From contig DFQF01000068.1 in assembly GCA_002377645.1 (NCBI GenBank), positions 1-28,297 of the forward strand: a stretch of DNA of 28,297 nt, in the 5' to 3' direction. The stretch is from Nitrospinaceae bacterium UBA3496. GTDB lineage: Bacteria > UBA8248. Position numbers and translations under genes: made by a program. Shown in pieces: positions 15,402-23,749 of the stretch. Under the pieces are notes generated by a model that was not told the DNA's origin, searched no databases, and saw only the letters and a program-made list of their open reading frames with translations. Every line of letters begins with the position of its first letter. Positions within the stretch are counted from its first letter, which is position 1.

Positions 15402-16085
15402 CTAAGGGAGTTTCAAAAGTCCAGCAATAACGGATAAAGGAATAGAAATAAAACCTACAGAAATCAAAAACGCCAACAAGGAACCCACTTTTTTCAGAGC
15501 TGTATTCTCAGCGTAATTTGCTATTCCTAATGTTTGAAAAAGACTGGAAATTCCGTGATTTAAATGCAATCCAAGAAGAATCATTGCAACTATATAAACA
15601 ATTGAGACTGTTACATTAGAAAAACCAATGACAATCATTTTATACACGTCAAATCTTCCCTGCGAATCTACTAGCGAACCGAACTCTGGATTTGTGATAT
15701 GCAAGGTGAAGTGCAACAAATGATATATTACAAAAACAAGAACTAAGGAACCACTTAAAATCATAGATTTCGCTGAAATTGAAGTAGTCATAGACTCTAA
15801 CTCCGAATAATCGTTAGGTCTTGCACTTTTATTAATCCTCCAAAGCCTTACAGCAGAAGCAATGTGGATAATAAAAACGACTAAGAGGCCAATTCTGGCA
15901 ACCCAAAGAAGGCCACCAAGATCTTTTAAACTCTGTGCATATGCATTTGCGGCTTCTGGTCCAAGAAACACAAGAAGGTTTCCTGAAACATGAGCAATCA
16001 CGAAAAGAAACAGAAGAAGTCCTGAGACTGCCATTACTAATTTAGTTCCAATGGAAGATTGGAACAGAAGCGTTACACGGCTCAT
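15402..16085 (-). CDS. sdhC: Succinate dehydrogenase cytochrome b558 subunit (single membrane subunit)
   Basis: A 227-residue integral membrane protein with five hydrophobic segments (about 15-38, 57-80, 108-130, 152-176 and 200-224). Candidate heme-ligand histidines are His32 (FVIAHVSGN), His78 (FIIHIASA), one of the histidines in VIYHLLHFTLHI, and LGLHLNHG near the fourth helix. This is the single-subunit, di-heme anchor type, which explains why no sdhD is present. GGAG lies 5 nt before the ATG. It is the first gene of sdhCAB, and the 164-nt divergent gap upstream should hold the promoter. Confidence 0.92.
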   Translation of the reverse strand: MSRVTLLFQSSIGTKLVMAVSGLLLFLFVIAHVSGNLLVFLGPEAANAYAQSLKDLGGLLWVARIGLLVVFIIHIASAVRLWRINKSARPNDYSELESMTTSISAKSMILSGSLVLVFVIYHLLHFTLHITNPEFGSLVDSQGRFDVYKMIVIGFSNVTVSIVYIVAMILLGLHLNHGISSLFQTLGIANYAENTALKKVGSLLAFLISVGFISIPLSVIAGLLKLP

Positions 16086-16146
16086 TAAAACTCCACAAAA
16101 AACAAGTTTCGGTCTAATTGGCTATATCATAAAAACAAGAAAAAAA

Positions 16147-16173
16147 TGTATAGTGGATGAATTACTAGGTCAA
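16147..16173 (-). promoter_or_regulatory. Possible sdhCAB promoter
   Basis: Minus-strand TTGACC (16173-16168, 5 of 6) and TATACA (16152-16147, 4 of 6), with a short 15-nt spacer. It would give a leader of about 55 nt before sdhC. The spacer is below the optimum, so this is weak; the rest of the 16086-16249 divergent gap is AT-rich with no clearer element. Confidence 0.27.
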
Positions 16174-16249
16174 CTGCGTTTATAATAAAAAATAAAAAAA
16201 TTATCCAAGTTAGTAAGTTAACTTTCTAAAAAATGATATTGAGGAAGCA

Positions 16250-17380
16250 ATGCAAATACCATATGACGAAAAAAAATTTGATTCTCTCATGGATGACTCT
16301 GGAATTGATCTTGTCCTTGCAAATACAAGACAAAACATTCGATATCTATCCGGTGGATATTTCTTTCACTTTCATGAAAGGTTTACTGCTTTCGGTGAAA
16401 GTCAATACACTCCTTTGGTTGGAGTCCCGAAAGGTAAACAAGACCAGTCTTTCTACATAGGCCATCAAAATGAATCCGGCCAAGCTACGGAGGAAAATTT
16501 GTGGTTCACAAACAGAATTAACTGTCAAAGAGTAACGTCTGTTTCAGGAGAAAATGCAGCAATCGCGATTAAAAAATTAGGTCTTGAAAAAGGTACTATA
16601 GCAGTAGAAAAAGATTTTCTTCCCTCAAGCGCTCTGGATACAATGAGAAAAGAACTTCCTGATGCAAATTTTGTTGAAGCACTTTATGTTCTAGAAGAAC
16701 TTAGAGCAGTAAAATCAGATGAAGAAATTGAACTTATGCGCAGAATTACAGAGGCAGATGCCGAAGCTATTGAACTCGGGTTTCAATCTGGAAAAGGTGG
16801 AACTACTACTAAAGAAATTGCGCAAACAGTCGAAAGAGAACTTACCAATAGAGGAGTTTGTTTTCTGTGGGTTTTCACTTCTGCTGGCACAAAAATGCTT
16901 CGTGCCCCATCCAATAAAACTTGGGAAATAGGAGAAGTCCTTCATCTAGATGCAGGAGGTTCAGAAAACGATTATCTCACGGATGTTTGTAGAATGGGTG
17001 TCCGCGGAGAACCATCGAAACAAGCTTCGGATGTATATACAAGTTGTCTTGCTATTCAGGATGAGGTTCGTTCTGTAATACGAAAAGGGGAACACTACAA
17101 TACAATTTATAATCTTGGAGAAAAACTGGTAGAAGAATCTGGGCACGGAAGTTACGGCTCTTTCATAATTCATGGAGTTGGATTGATTTCCCATGAACAG
17201 CCTAGATTCGGCCCGGATATAGAAAGAGAACTAGAAAGTGGAATGATGATTTCTATAGAAACAGACATAAGACATCCAGAAGTTGGATATGTAAAATTAG
17301 AAGACACTGTAGTTGTAACAGATACAGGATGCGAAGGACTTGGCGACGCAGGAAGGGAGTTTTATACAATCATCGAATAA
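16250..17380 (+). CDS. M24 family metallopeptidase (Xaa-Pro dipeptidase-like)
   Basis: A 376-residue pita-bread-fold protein. The N-terminal creatinase-like domain (about 1-150) precedes the M24 domain, whose five metal ligands are all present: Asp234 (HLDAGG), Asp245 (YLTDVCR), His308 (IIHGVGLISHE), Glu337 (SIETD) and Glu351 (VKLEDTVVV). A two-metal hydrolase is therefore expected. The family includes proline dipeptidases, creatinases and DMSP lyase DddP, so the substrate is uncertain. GAGGAA lies 3 nt before the ATG. The VOC gene follows after 20 nt and is probably co-transcribed. It is divergent from sdhC. Confidence 0.87.
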   Translation: MQIPYDEKKFDSLMDDSGIDLVLANTRQNIRYLSGGYFFHFHERFTAFGESQYTPLVGVPKGKQDQSFYIGHQNESGQATEENLWFTNRINCQRVTSVSGENAAIAIKKLGLEKGTIAVEKDFLPSSALDTMRKELPDANFVEALYVLEELRAVKSDEEIELMRRITEADAEAIELGFQSGKGGTTTKEIAQTVERELTNRGVCFLWVFTSAGTKMLRAPSNKTWEIGEVLHLDAGGSENDYLTDVCRMGVRGEPSKQASDVYTSCLAIQDEVRSVIRKGEHYNTIYNLGEKLVEESGHGSYGSFIIHGVGLISHEQPRFGPDIERELESGMMISIETDIRHPEVGYVKLEDTVVVTDTGCEGLGDAGREFYTIIE

Positions 17381-17400
17381 ATCTATAGAAGGAGTCTCCG

Positions 17401-17985
17401 ATGGCAAAGATACCGCCCAAATTTGTAGGTCTCCAGCATATAGCAATAAAGGTACATGATATTGAATTAGCCCGCCGGTTTTATACAGAAATACTTGGAT
17501 TTACTATTACAGAAAACTATAAACCGGGAGAAATTCCGGATTTTCCTTTTGGATTGTGTTTCATGCGGTGTACGGAACTGCATCATGACGTGAATCTTGT
17601 CTATTGGCCAAAAGGAGAAGTGAATTCTGAAGAACAGCGTTCCTTTGACTCTATACAAGTAGGAGTTCATCACTTTGCTCTTCAGGTAGAAAACAGGAAT
17701 GTGCTAGAAGAGTGGAAATCTCATTTAGAATCAAACGAAATCGAAATTTTCTATGGCCCTGCAATTCATAGTCCTACACATCCAGAAGGTGATGGATTAT
17801 GGGGAGAGAATCACGCTTTATATATAAGCGACCCCTCTGGGAACTCTATTGAAATTTTCTGCGACATGGCCCCTATGGACCCATATACCAACAGAGTAAA
17901 CGAAAAATGGTTTAGAGACCGTCTAAGCAGAGATGGTCATAATCCTATCGACTACGACCCGCCACAAGCAGGAAAGATTGATTAG
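17401..17985 (+). CDS. VOC superfamily protein (glyoxalase / extradiol-dioxygenase fold)
   Basis: A 194-residue protein with two paired beta-alpha-beta-beta-beta modules (about 8-70 and 85-155). Metal-ligand positions are visible: His13 (LQHIAIKV), His91 (VHHFALQV) and Glu151 (NSIEIFCD), the H-H-E set of the superfamily. ISDPSGNSIEIF is the classic closing motif. The last 40 residues are an added polar tail. AAGGAG lies 8 nt before the ATG. It is linked by 20 nt to the M24 protein gene. It could be a dioxygenase, lyase or isomerase; no substrate can be assigned. Confidence 0.87.
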   Translation: MAKIPPKFVGLQHIAIKVHDIELARRFYTEILGFTITENYKPGEIPDFPFGLCFMRCTELHHDVNLVYWPKGEVNSEEQRSFDSIQVGVHHFALQVENRNVLEEWKSHLESNEIEIFYGPAIHSPTHPEGDGLWGENHALYISDPSGNSIEIFCDMAPMDPYTNRVNEKWFRDRLSRDGHNPIDYDPPQAGKID

Positions 17986-18034
17986 ATAATGAAATATGAG
18001 TATATTTCTCGTCTGTTTGTAAACAAATAAAATG

Positions 18035-19084
18035 CTATTCGATTTTATAAATTTTCATTGCATTTTCTTTTGAAATTTTAAGTGCAATATCAGATGGCAA
18101 TAAGGACAAAAAATATTTAGTTGCCTTTAGCTTCTGTATATTTCGTCTGCCAAATTGTGCACCTGGTCCAGCTCCTTTTATATCTGGCGAAATGAAAAAT
18201 GAGTCAGAACCAATAACAAAACGGTCTGGATGACGATTGAAAAGTTTACTCCAAACGGGTTCTATTTCTCCAAAACTCAGTATTTTATTAAACATCGGTG
18301 CTCTTCCACCTACTACCCGTAAACTTACATAAAGATTCGGATATTTATCCATCAAAGAACTTATCAAAGAAGCAGACATTGAACCCAAAGGGTCAGATCC
18401 TCCGTGAGCCCAAACAATTTTCGCTTTTAAATTATGAGCCAACAACTTTTTCAAAGCAGGAATTGTTGCTGGCAAGTTATCGGGATTATCCGCATCTTTA
18501 AAACGAAATGGTGTAGGCATTTCCTTACTTGTCGCATCCATATGCAGATCAATTGGAACATCAAATTGTGCTGCGACATCTGCTAAAATTTTGAGGAGAG
18601 GATGATCTGCTGGAACAAATTCATATGGATGACCAGACACTGCAGAAATATGAAGAGATGCCATTTCACCAAAACCAATAGCACCATCTTTCAAAGTTTT
18701 AACTGCTAATTTACGAAATTCTCTCTTAATTTCTTTCGTAATTAAACTTTTATCTCTATATTTATGCAATAAAACATTTAAAGACCCTCCTCCTCCAAGG
18801 AACAAAAATCGATCCTTATTTTCATTTAAGGCATCAATAAAAGCAGAATAATCATACCCATCAACGCTTGGGATTTGGGGTGGAGACATTATTATTGCTT
18901 TTTCGATTCCTATCCGGTTCATTACCTCGAGAGCAGCATCTACTGCACCTTCATAATCTACGTTATCTCCTCTTCCACCGACTAAGTGAACGTGCACATC
19001 AATGAAATCTATAGCCAAAATAGATCTGTTTTGGGAAAAAGAGAAAAACATAAAGAAACATATAAAAACGATAAATTTTTTCAT
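18035..19084 (-). CDS. Periplasmic amidohydrolase (amidohydrolase 2 / TIM-barrel metal hydrolase)
   Basis: A 349-residue metal-dependent hydrolase or decarboxylase-like protein. A signal peptide is clear (lysines, hydrophobic core to about residue 20, end near ILA), so it is exported, which is unusual for this family. Metal ligands are the HxH at His31 and His33 (DVHVH), a His in DLHMDA, a His in VWAHGG and an Asp in IGSDSFF. The C-terminus (KISKENAMKIYKI) is typical of the amidohydrolase 2 group. The ribosome site is weak (CTTAGAA). It stands as a single gene between the VOC gene (convergent) and DUF423. Confidence 0.86.
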   Translation of the reverse strand: MKKFIVFICFFMFFSFSQNRSILAIDFIDVHVHLVGGRGDNVDYEGAVDAALEVMNRIGIEKAIIMSPPQIPSVDGYDYSAFIDALNENKDRFLFLGGGGSLNVLLHKYRDKSLITKEIKREFRKLAVKTLKDGAIGFGEMASLHISAVSGHPYEFVPADHPLLKILADVAAQFDVPIDLHMDATSKEMPTPFRFKDADNPDNLPATIPALKKLLAHNLKAKIVWAHGGSDPLGSMSASLISSLMDKYPNLYVSLRVVGGRAPMFNKILSFGEIEPVWSKLFNRHPDRFVIGSDSFFISPDIKGAGPGAQFGRRNIQKLKATKYFLSLLPSDIALKISKENAMKIYKIE

Positions 19085-19169
19085 TTTCTAAGTTTGACAG
19101 AAAAAGTCATAGATTTCTATCAGAAAGAATATTGCAATGAGTAATAAAAGAAAAAATATAAAAAGGTTT

Positions 19170-19550
19170 TTACTTTTTACTCAAACCAAAAGTCGCAAGA
19201 AAAAGGAAAATCCATCCTATTAAAAATGCGGTACCTCCTACTGGAGCAACAAGTACCAAGGCACGAGAACCAGTAGAACCAAGTATATACAAAGACCCTG
19301 AAAACAGAATAGTTCCAATCACAAAAAACCATCCAGAAACGTTCAAAAAACGGGAAGGATATCGTTCTGAGATTAAGAACACTGCAACTAATGCTAAGGC
19401 ATGATACATTTGGTATTCGGCTGCAGTTTTAAAGGCAGCTAGTTCTTTTGGACCAACCTTTCCTTCTAAGCCATGAGCACCAAATGCTCCAGCAGCAACG
19501 GAAATAAAACCGCTTAATGCAGCAATCGTTAAAAATAACTTTTGATTCAT
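19170..19550 (-). CDS. DUF423 family small membrane protein (YgdD-like)
   Basis: A 126-residue protein with four hydrophobic helices (about 5-27, 46-63, 70-89 and 95-121). The family hallmarks are visible: AGAFGAHGLEGKV near the first helix, TAAEYQMYHALALV in the second, and GTILFSGSLYIL in the third. The function of the family is not known. GAGG lies 6 nt before the ATG. It follows the SDR gene by 21 nt and is probably co-transcribed with it. Confidence 0.92.
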   Translation of the reverse strand: MNQKLFLTIAALSGFISVAAGAFGAHGLEGKVGPKELAAFKTAAEYQMYHALALVAVFLISERYPSRFLNVSGWFFVIGTILFSGSLYILGSTGSRALVLVAPVGGTAFLIGWIFLFLATFGLSKK

Positions 19551-19571
19551 TTCTAACCTCTTGGAAGCATA

Positions 19572-20321
19572 TTATACCGCCGTAAAACCGCCATCAATTA
19601 ATAGATCTGACCCTGTCATAAAAGAAGATTCATCACTAGCGAGGAACACGGCTCCCGGGGATATTTCATCAGGACGTCCTAAACGATCAAACAGAGTGAA
19701 ATTATTTTGACGTGCATGCTCTACATTATCATAATTTTTTACATAACGACCGGTTTCTATCGGTCCGGGAGAAATAGTATTACAACGTATTCCCTGTTTT
19801 GCATGATCTAGGGCGATTGCTCGTGCCATATTAATCAATCCTCCTTTAGCGCCGCAGTACCAAGGTCTTCCAGGTCTTGCTACTCGACCCAATTGAGAAG
19901 CTATCAATATAATGCTGCCTCCTCCGTCTTTTTCCATTTCAGGAATAGCGTGTTTAGAAAACAGAAAAGAACTGTTGAAATTCACATCCATTACTCGTCG
20001 CCAATCCTCCGCATCTATCTCTGTCAAAGGACCATGCTCAAGATCCATAATTGCGTTACTTACAAGAACGTTAAGTCCCCCGAAAGAATCAACCGCTAAT
20101 TTCACAGCATCTTCGGCCGCACTTTCTTGAGAAACATCTCCAACCATAGCTATTGCTTTACCACCATCCTCTCTTATTTTTGCAGTAGTCTGATTTGCAG
20201 ATTCTTCATTAATATCCATACAAATTACGGCAGCACCTTCTTTTGCAAAATCGAAACAGATAGCGCTTCCTATGCCACCACCTGCTCCTGTCACGATTGC
20301 TTTCTTATTTTTTAATCGCAT
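19572..20321 (-). CDS. Short-chain dehydrogenase/reductase
   Basis: A classical SDR of 249 residues. The cofactor motif is TGAGGGIG, Asp at the end of the second strand (CMDIN) points to NAD(H), and the catalytic set includes Ser in LIASQ and Tyr/Lys in WYCGAKGG. NTISPGPIETGR and the C-terminal GSDLLIDGGFTAV are typical. The family's usual NNA after the fourth strand reads VSNAIM, and the central Asn is retained. The ATG at 20321 is preferred over 20327 because AAGG then has 8 nt of spacing. It is followed by DUF423 after 21 nt. Substrate unknown. Confidence 0.91.
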   Translation of the reverse strand: MRLKNKKAIVTGAGGGIGSAICFDFAKEGAAVICMDINEESANQTTAKIREDGGKAIAMVGDVSQESAAEDAVKLAVDSFGGLNVLVSNAIMDLEHGPLTEIDAEDWRRVMDVNFNSSFLFSKHAIPEMEKDGGGSIILIASQLGRVARPGRPWYCGAKGGLINMARAIALDHAKQGIRCNTISPGPIETGRYVKNYDNVEHARQNNFTLFDRLGRPDEISPGAVFLASDESSFMTGSDLLIDGGFTAV

Positions 20322-20465
20322 ATGCATTTCCTTTTTTTTCTATTTTTTTAAAAACGTAACAAAATATTTTCTAAGTGATTTATAAAATATATATCCTAGG
20401 AAAATATGAAACAATGAATAATAATATACATATACTACTAAATTATTTTTTTGGATATAAAATTA

Positions 20466-20819
20466 ATGAAAGAAAAAGAACAAGTCTTTAGAGTTGGCGG
20501 ATTTTGGCGTTGGTTATTCTCTATGATAACTTGGGGTTCATCTGGAGATTTCACATATAATGATGAAGGAATTGAGTATAAAAGCAATGTCATGAACTTT
20601 GGTGGTCATTTCAAAGCAAATTGGAATGAAATACGAATAATTTCCAAGGGGAAATTCCTTGATTTCATTTTTTTTCCACGCGAATGCGAAAAAATAGAAT
20701 TGCAGAACGGTAGAGTTCTAAAAGTAAAATGGCAAACACCATTGTCATTTGAAAACAAAAGCAACAGAGATATTTTTTTCAACTACGCTCAAAAGAAAGG
20801 GATTAAAATAAAAGATTAG
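20466..20819 (+). CDS. Hypothetical protein with a possible PH-like fold
   Basis: A 117-residue protein of unknown function. The sequence alternates short polar turns and beta strands (DFTYNDEGIEYKSN, FKANWNEIRIISKG, DFIFFPRECEKIELQNGRVLKVKW), ending in a helix that would suit a PH-like or YcxB/YdbT-type domain. This is an impression from the pattern, not a match to a named family. Residues 10-22 are aromatic and hydrophobic (FWRWLFSMITW). The ATG at 20466 is preferred over a TTG 15 nt earlier; the ribosome site is weak either way. It converges on ppnP with a 5-nt gap. Confidence 0.6.
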   Translation: MKEKEQVFRVGGFWRWLFSMITWGSSGDFTYNDEGIEYKSNVMNFGGHFKANWNEIRIISKGKFLDFIFFPRECEKIELQNGRVLKVKWQTPLSFENKSNRDIFFNYAQKKGIKIKD

Positions 20820-20824
20820 GATTC

Positions 20825-21136
20825 CTATTCATAAGAGCAACAATAATCCGTAATTTGATGAATTCTCACATTAAAGGTACTAGTTGCAGGAACATCAAAA
20901 GTCTCCCCTTCTACTATTCTCACCCAATTAGATTGTCTGGGTAGGAGAACATCAAGTTCTCCATTTAAAATTTCCATCTGCTCTTTTTTCTGGGTACTAA
21001 ATTCATATTCGCCAGGCAACATAACCCCAAGAGTTTTAATTGTTCCATCTGAAAATTTTACAGTATGACTAATAACTTGTCCTTCAAAATAAATATTTGC
21101 TTCCTTTACAATAGAAACGTTATCAAATTCTGTCAT
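20825..21136 (-). CDS. ppnP: Pyrimidine/purine nucleoside phosphorylase
   Basis: A 103-residue single-domain cupin of the PpnP (YaiE, DUF1255) family, which phosphorolyses several ribonucleosides. The hallmark blocks are present in order: IYFEGQVISHTVKFSDGT, LGVMLPGEYEFSTQKKEQMEILNGELDVLLP, FDVPATSTFNVRI and a C-terminal DYCCSYE. Length equals the family norm (about 95-105). GGGAG lies 6 nt before the ATG. It lies 47 nt downstream of the ketopantoate-reductase-like gene and could be the last gene of that run, though its nucleoside salvage role is independent. Confidence 0.93.
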   Translation of the reverse strand: MTEFDNVSIVKEANIYFEGQVISHTVKFSDGTIKTLGVMLPGEYEFSTQKKEQMEILNGELDVLLPRQSNWVRIVEGETFDVPATSTFNVRIHQITDYCCSYE

Positions 21137-21183
21137 TTTCCACTCCCTAAATTTACTTTTAGTTACTTTCTAACTTCTCATAA

Positions 21184-22149
21184 TTATACAAAATCATGTT
21201 TTTGATTAATTTGCATCAAAAATGCATGAATTGTTTTGGTAGTAGGAACAGAAATACCATGCTTTGCTGCATATCGTATAACGGCGCCCGTCATGGCATC
21301 CGCTTCCAGAGGATTCCCTGCTAGTTTGTCTGCAAGCATGGATGTAGTTCCATCAGGAGGCTGTCCATGAATTCGTTCTATCACCTTCTCTGCAAAATCT
21401 AGTGGCAATTTAGCTCCTTCTGCTCTTCCAACTTCCGCACATTCTTTTGTCAGTTCATAACACACGTTCGACACAGAAGGCTCTGATACAATTCCTCTAC
21501 CTGCAGACGTTATCGCTGTTGCAGGACCAGCAGCCACATTGACGCATAGCTTACTCCAAGTCTCAGTAGTGAAATCAGTAGTTAATTCGACAGAAAGATC
21601 CGTCTTAGAAAAGATATCCTGCAAGTCCCTTCCCTCTTCTGAATCTGAAGCAATCAGTTTTGCATGAGAATTCTGCGTAACTTCACCCGGTGAAAATCTA
21701 TCAGCCGGACAATTAACTACTACCGGAAGTATTTTTGCTCCAAAAGAAAAAGGAGCAACTCTCTCGAAATGCTCGACACCGTTTTGTAAAACTGCTATTG
21801 ATGCTTTTGAACCACACAGTGCACGCAACCAACCAGATGCACCCTCAACTTGATGCCCTTTTACCGCAAGAAGAATCCAGTCAACTGGGGATACTTTGCT
21901 TGGATCTGTTTCACAGCGAACAGGACAGGAAATCTCATTTAAAGAAATATTTCGCACCTTCTCTTCTATATTTTTTCTTTTAGTGGGATGCATGTCTACG
22001 CGCATATCTTGACCAGAAGGGAGCGTGACCTTAACCAAATCGAATGGAGTTCTCACACAGAAAATGACTTCATGGCTTGTAAAAAAAGCCAACCTAGCAC
22101 CAAAAACACAACCTATTGCACCAGCTCCAACTACTGCTATTTTAGACAT
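21184..22149 (-). CDS. Ketopantoate reductase family protein (PanE/ApbA-like)
   Basis: A 321-residue NADP-dependent 2-dehydropantoate-reductase-like enzyme. GAGAIGCVFGARL (7-19) is the nucleotide-binding turn; AVLQNGVEHFERV holds the conserved Asn-Gly, and TWSKLCVNVAAGPATAI carries the catalytic Lys. The all-helical C-terminal domain follows. Many members act on other 2-keto acids and are catabolic. The position here, after an SDR, a carboxymuconolactone-decarboxylase-like gene and an unknown gene with 21-38 nt gaps, argues for a pathway-specific role rather than pantothenate synthesis. CGAGG lies 4 nt before the ATG. Confidence 0.88.
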   Translation of the reverse strand: MSKIAVVGAGAIGCVFGARLAFFTSHEVIFCVRTPFDLVKVTLPSGQDMRVDMHPTKRKNIEEKVRNISLNEISCPVRCETDPSKVSPVDWILLAVKGHQVEGASGWLRALCGSKASIAVLQNGVEHFERVAPFSFGAKILPVVVNCPADRFSPGEVTQNSHAKLIASDSEEGRDLQDIFSKTDLSVELTTDFTTETWSKLCVNVAAGPATAITSAGRGIVSEPSVSNVCYELTKECAEVGRAEGAKLPLDFAEKVIERIHGQPPDGTTSMLADKLAGNPLEADAMTGAVIRYAAKHGISVPTTKTIHAFLMQINQKHDFV

Positions 22150-22173
22150 TATACCTCGTAAAACTGATATTGG

Positions 22174-22512
22174 TTAAACACATCCAGGTCCTCTCACTTC
22201 TTGATCTGATGCATTTTCTGGAACTAAACTCGCAAGAAACCTTTGAGGATCTTTTTCAAACTCTTCGCTCATAGATTGCAATTGGGAAAGCAACAATTCT
22301 TTTTTCATCAAACCAATTTTATAAATTCCTATAGGATTTACAAGTTTCATGAAATAATGATTGGGAGCACCATATTCTACTGAACAATTCGAAGGTTTCT
22401 GAGCCACCAATAACTGATCCGAAAAAGTATTGACAAATGTAATAAAAATCGGTTCTTCTTTAAGATCATCAGGGATTTCGGGAAATCGAGATACAATTTC
22501 TTCAACCAACAT
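22174..22512 (-). CDS. Unrecognised 112-residue protein in a catabolic operon
   Basis: No family recognised. The protein is soluble, with an N-terminal acidic helix (LVEEIVSRFPEIPDDL), a middle block rich in aromatic residues (VEYGAPNHYFMKLVNPIGIYKIG), a helical block (LLLSQLQSMSEEFEKDPQRFLASLV) and a tail ending GPGCV with Cys one residue from the end. The ATG at 22512 is fixed by a perfect AAAGGAG 6 nt upstream; the longer frame starts eight codons earlier without one. It lies 38 nt after the carboxymuconolactone-decarboxylase-like gene and 24 nt before the ketopantoate-reductase-like gene. A small accessory subunit or enzyme of the same pathway is likely (inference). Confidence 0.72.
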   Translation of the reverse strand: MLVEEIVSRFPEIPDDLKEEPIFITFVNTFSDQLLVAQKPSNCSVEYGAPNHYFMKLVNPIGIYKIGLMKKELLLSQLQSMSEEFEKDPQRFLASLVPENASDQEVRGPGCV

Positions 22513-22550
22513 GTTTATCTCCTTTCTTATACTCAAAAGATAAAATAATT

Positions 22551-22928
22551 TTAACTATTTTTTTCTTCATCAATTACCTCTTTTAATGCCTCGCATCCAG
22601 CAATAAGTACCATCATACCACAAGGAGCAAGAATAGATTCAAATGCTTCCAAACATTCCTGATATGTTGCTCCTAATTTAATCGCTCTTTGCAAATGAAG
22701 TTTGATTTGACTGTGAGCAGAAGGATTACGAACTGCAATTGCTATAGATATAAATAGTTCACGGAGTTTCTCAGGCATCTCATTCTCTTTGCCCATGATA
22801 TAATCCTTGAGATTTTCATACCGCTCAATAAGTTCAGGATCCATATCGCAAAGAAGTTCAAATGAAGGAAACACAAATCCTCTTTTCGAGAGCATTTCTT
22901 CATATTTTTTTCTTCCAATTTTATCCAT
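22551..22928 (-). CDS. Carboxymuconolactone decarboxylase-like (AhpD-like fold) protein lacking the redox Cys pair
   Basis: A 125-residue all-helical protein matching the CMD domain: PEKLRELFISIAIAVRN, HSQIKLHLQRAIKLGATYQECLEAFE and the last helix MMVLIAGCEALKEVI. The His in KLHLQRAI is conserved in the family. Where AhpD-type enzymes carry a CxxC pair, this one has NPSAHS, so thiol peroxidase activity is unlikely. It is closer to decarboxylase- or lactonase-type members. It lies 21 nt after the SDR and 38 nt before the unknown gene. The ribosome site (GAG-type) is weak, consistent with coupling to the SDR. Confidence 0.82.
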   Translation of the reverse strand: MDKIGRKKYEEMLSKRGFVFPSFELLCDMDPELIERYENLKDYIMGKENEMPEKLRELFISIAIAVRNPSAHSQIKLHLQRAIKLGATYQECLEAFESILAPCGMMVLIAGCEALKEVIDEEKNS

Positions 22929-22949
22929 GAAATCACTCTACCTCATTAT

Positions 22950-23696
22950 TTAATCTGTATAATAGCCACCATTAACATCAAATGCTTCTCCTGTAATATG
23001 TGCTGTTTCTTCACTTGCTAAAAAAAGAGTGGCAGAAACAATTTCCTTAGGCATTGCAAATCTTCCCATTGGATGTTTAGCCAAAGAAGCTTTCAAAGTA
23101 TTTGCATCAAATTGGCTCATCATATGTCCATCTATAGGACCTGGAACTAAACAATTCACTGTAACTTTGGTTTTCGCAAATTCTCTAGCTAGATTAAATG
23201 TCATAGCTAAAATTCCACCCTTGCACGCACCATAAGTCAGGTTCGTGCCTATTCCTCCATGTTTTCCTGCACCTGAACCAAATAAAATAATTCTACCTGA
23301 AGCAGACTCACATAAAAAAGGAAAAGACTCTTGTATGAAAAAATAGGGCGCAAGTAAATTAATATTTAAAGCATATTTCCAGTCACTTTCACTGAGAGAC
23401 AAAGGATCATTTACTTGCATATATGCTGCTGTGTGAATAAAGATATCACATCCTCCTAACCAATTCAGACTCTGTTGCGCAATATCCTTAATTTGTTCTG
23501 TTTGATTAAAATCAATAGAAACATATTTCGCAGTTCCTTTTATATCTTCCATAGCGTTGACTTTCTCGGGACTTCTTCCCACACCAAAAAGCTTCGCTCC
23601 AGACTTCAAAAAAGAATTCGCAAGAACACTTCCAACATCACCTGTCACTCCAGTGAGAAGAACTTTTTTCCCTTTAAAATCAAAATCAAGTGACAA
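22950..23696 (-). CDS. Short-chain dehydrogenase/reductase heading a four-gene operon
   Basis: A 248-residue SDR. The cofactor loop is TGVTGDVGS, the second strand ends in GVGRSPE (Arg suggests NADP), the conserved dipeptide block is IHTAAYM, the catalytic Ser is in LFGSGAGK, and Tyr and Lys are in TYGACKGG. NCLVPGPIDG and the C-terminal GEAFDVNGGYYTD are typical. The start is TTG at 23696, supported by AAGGGG about 8 nt upstream; no better in-frame ATG precedes the cofactor strand. It heads the SDR / CMD-like / unknown / ketopantoate-reductase-like run. It is divergent from tyrS. Confidence 0.9.
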   Translation of the reverse strand: MSLDFDFKGKKVLLTGVTGDVGSVLANSFLKSGAKLFGVGRSPEKVNAMEDIKGTAKYVSIDFNQTEQIKDIAQQSLNWLGGCDIFIHTAAYMQVNDPLSLSESDWKYALNINLLAPYFFIQESFPFLCESASGRIILFGSGAGKHGGIGTNLTYGACKGGILAMTFNLAREFAKTKVTVNCLVPGPIDGHMMSQFDANTLKASLAKHPMGRFAMPKEIVSATLFLASEETAHITGEAFDVNGGYYTD

Positions 23697-23749
23697 AGAA
23701 CTTTCCCCTTATAAAAAAAACGTGTAAAAAGAATAAAGGATCGTCGCTA

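Noticed and set aside
17986..18034. Hairpin TTTG / CAAA as an intrinsic terminator after the VOC gene
   Set aside because: The stem is only four to six AT-rich pairs with no following U tract.
20319..20327. The string ATGCATATG at the SDR start, with GTGCATATG at the acyl-CoA dehydrogenase start, as a shared regulatory motif
   Set aside because: Spacing to the Shine-Dalgarno shows that in both cases the last ATG is the start; the resemblance is probably chance.
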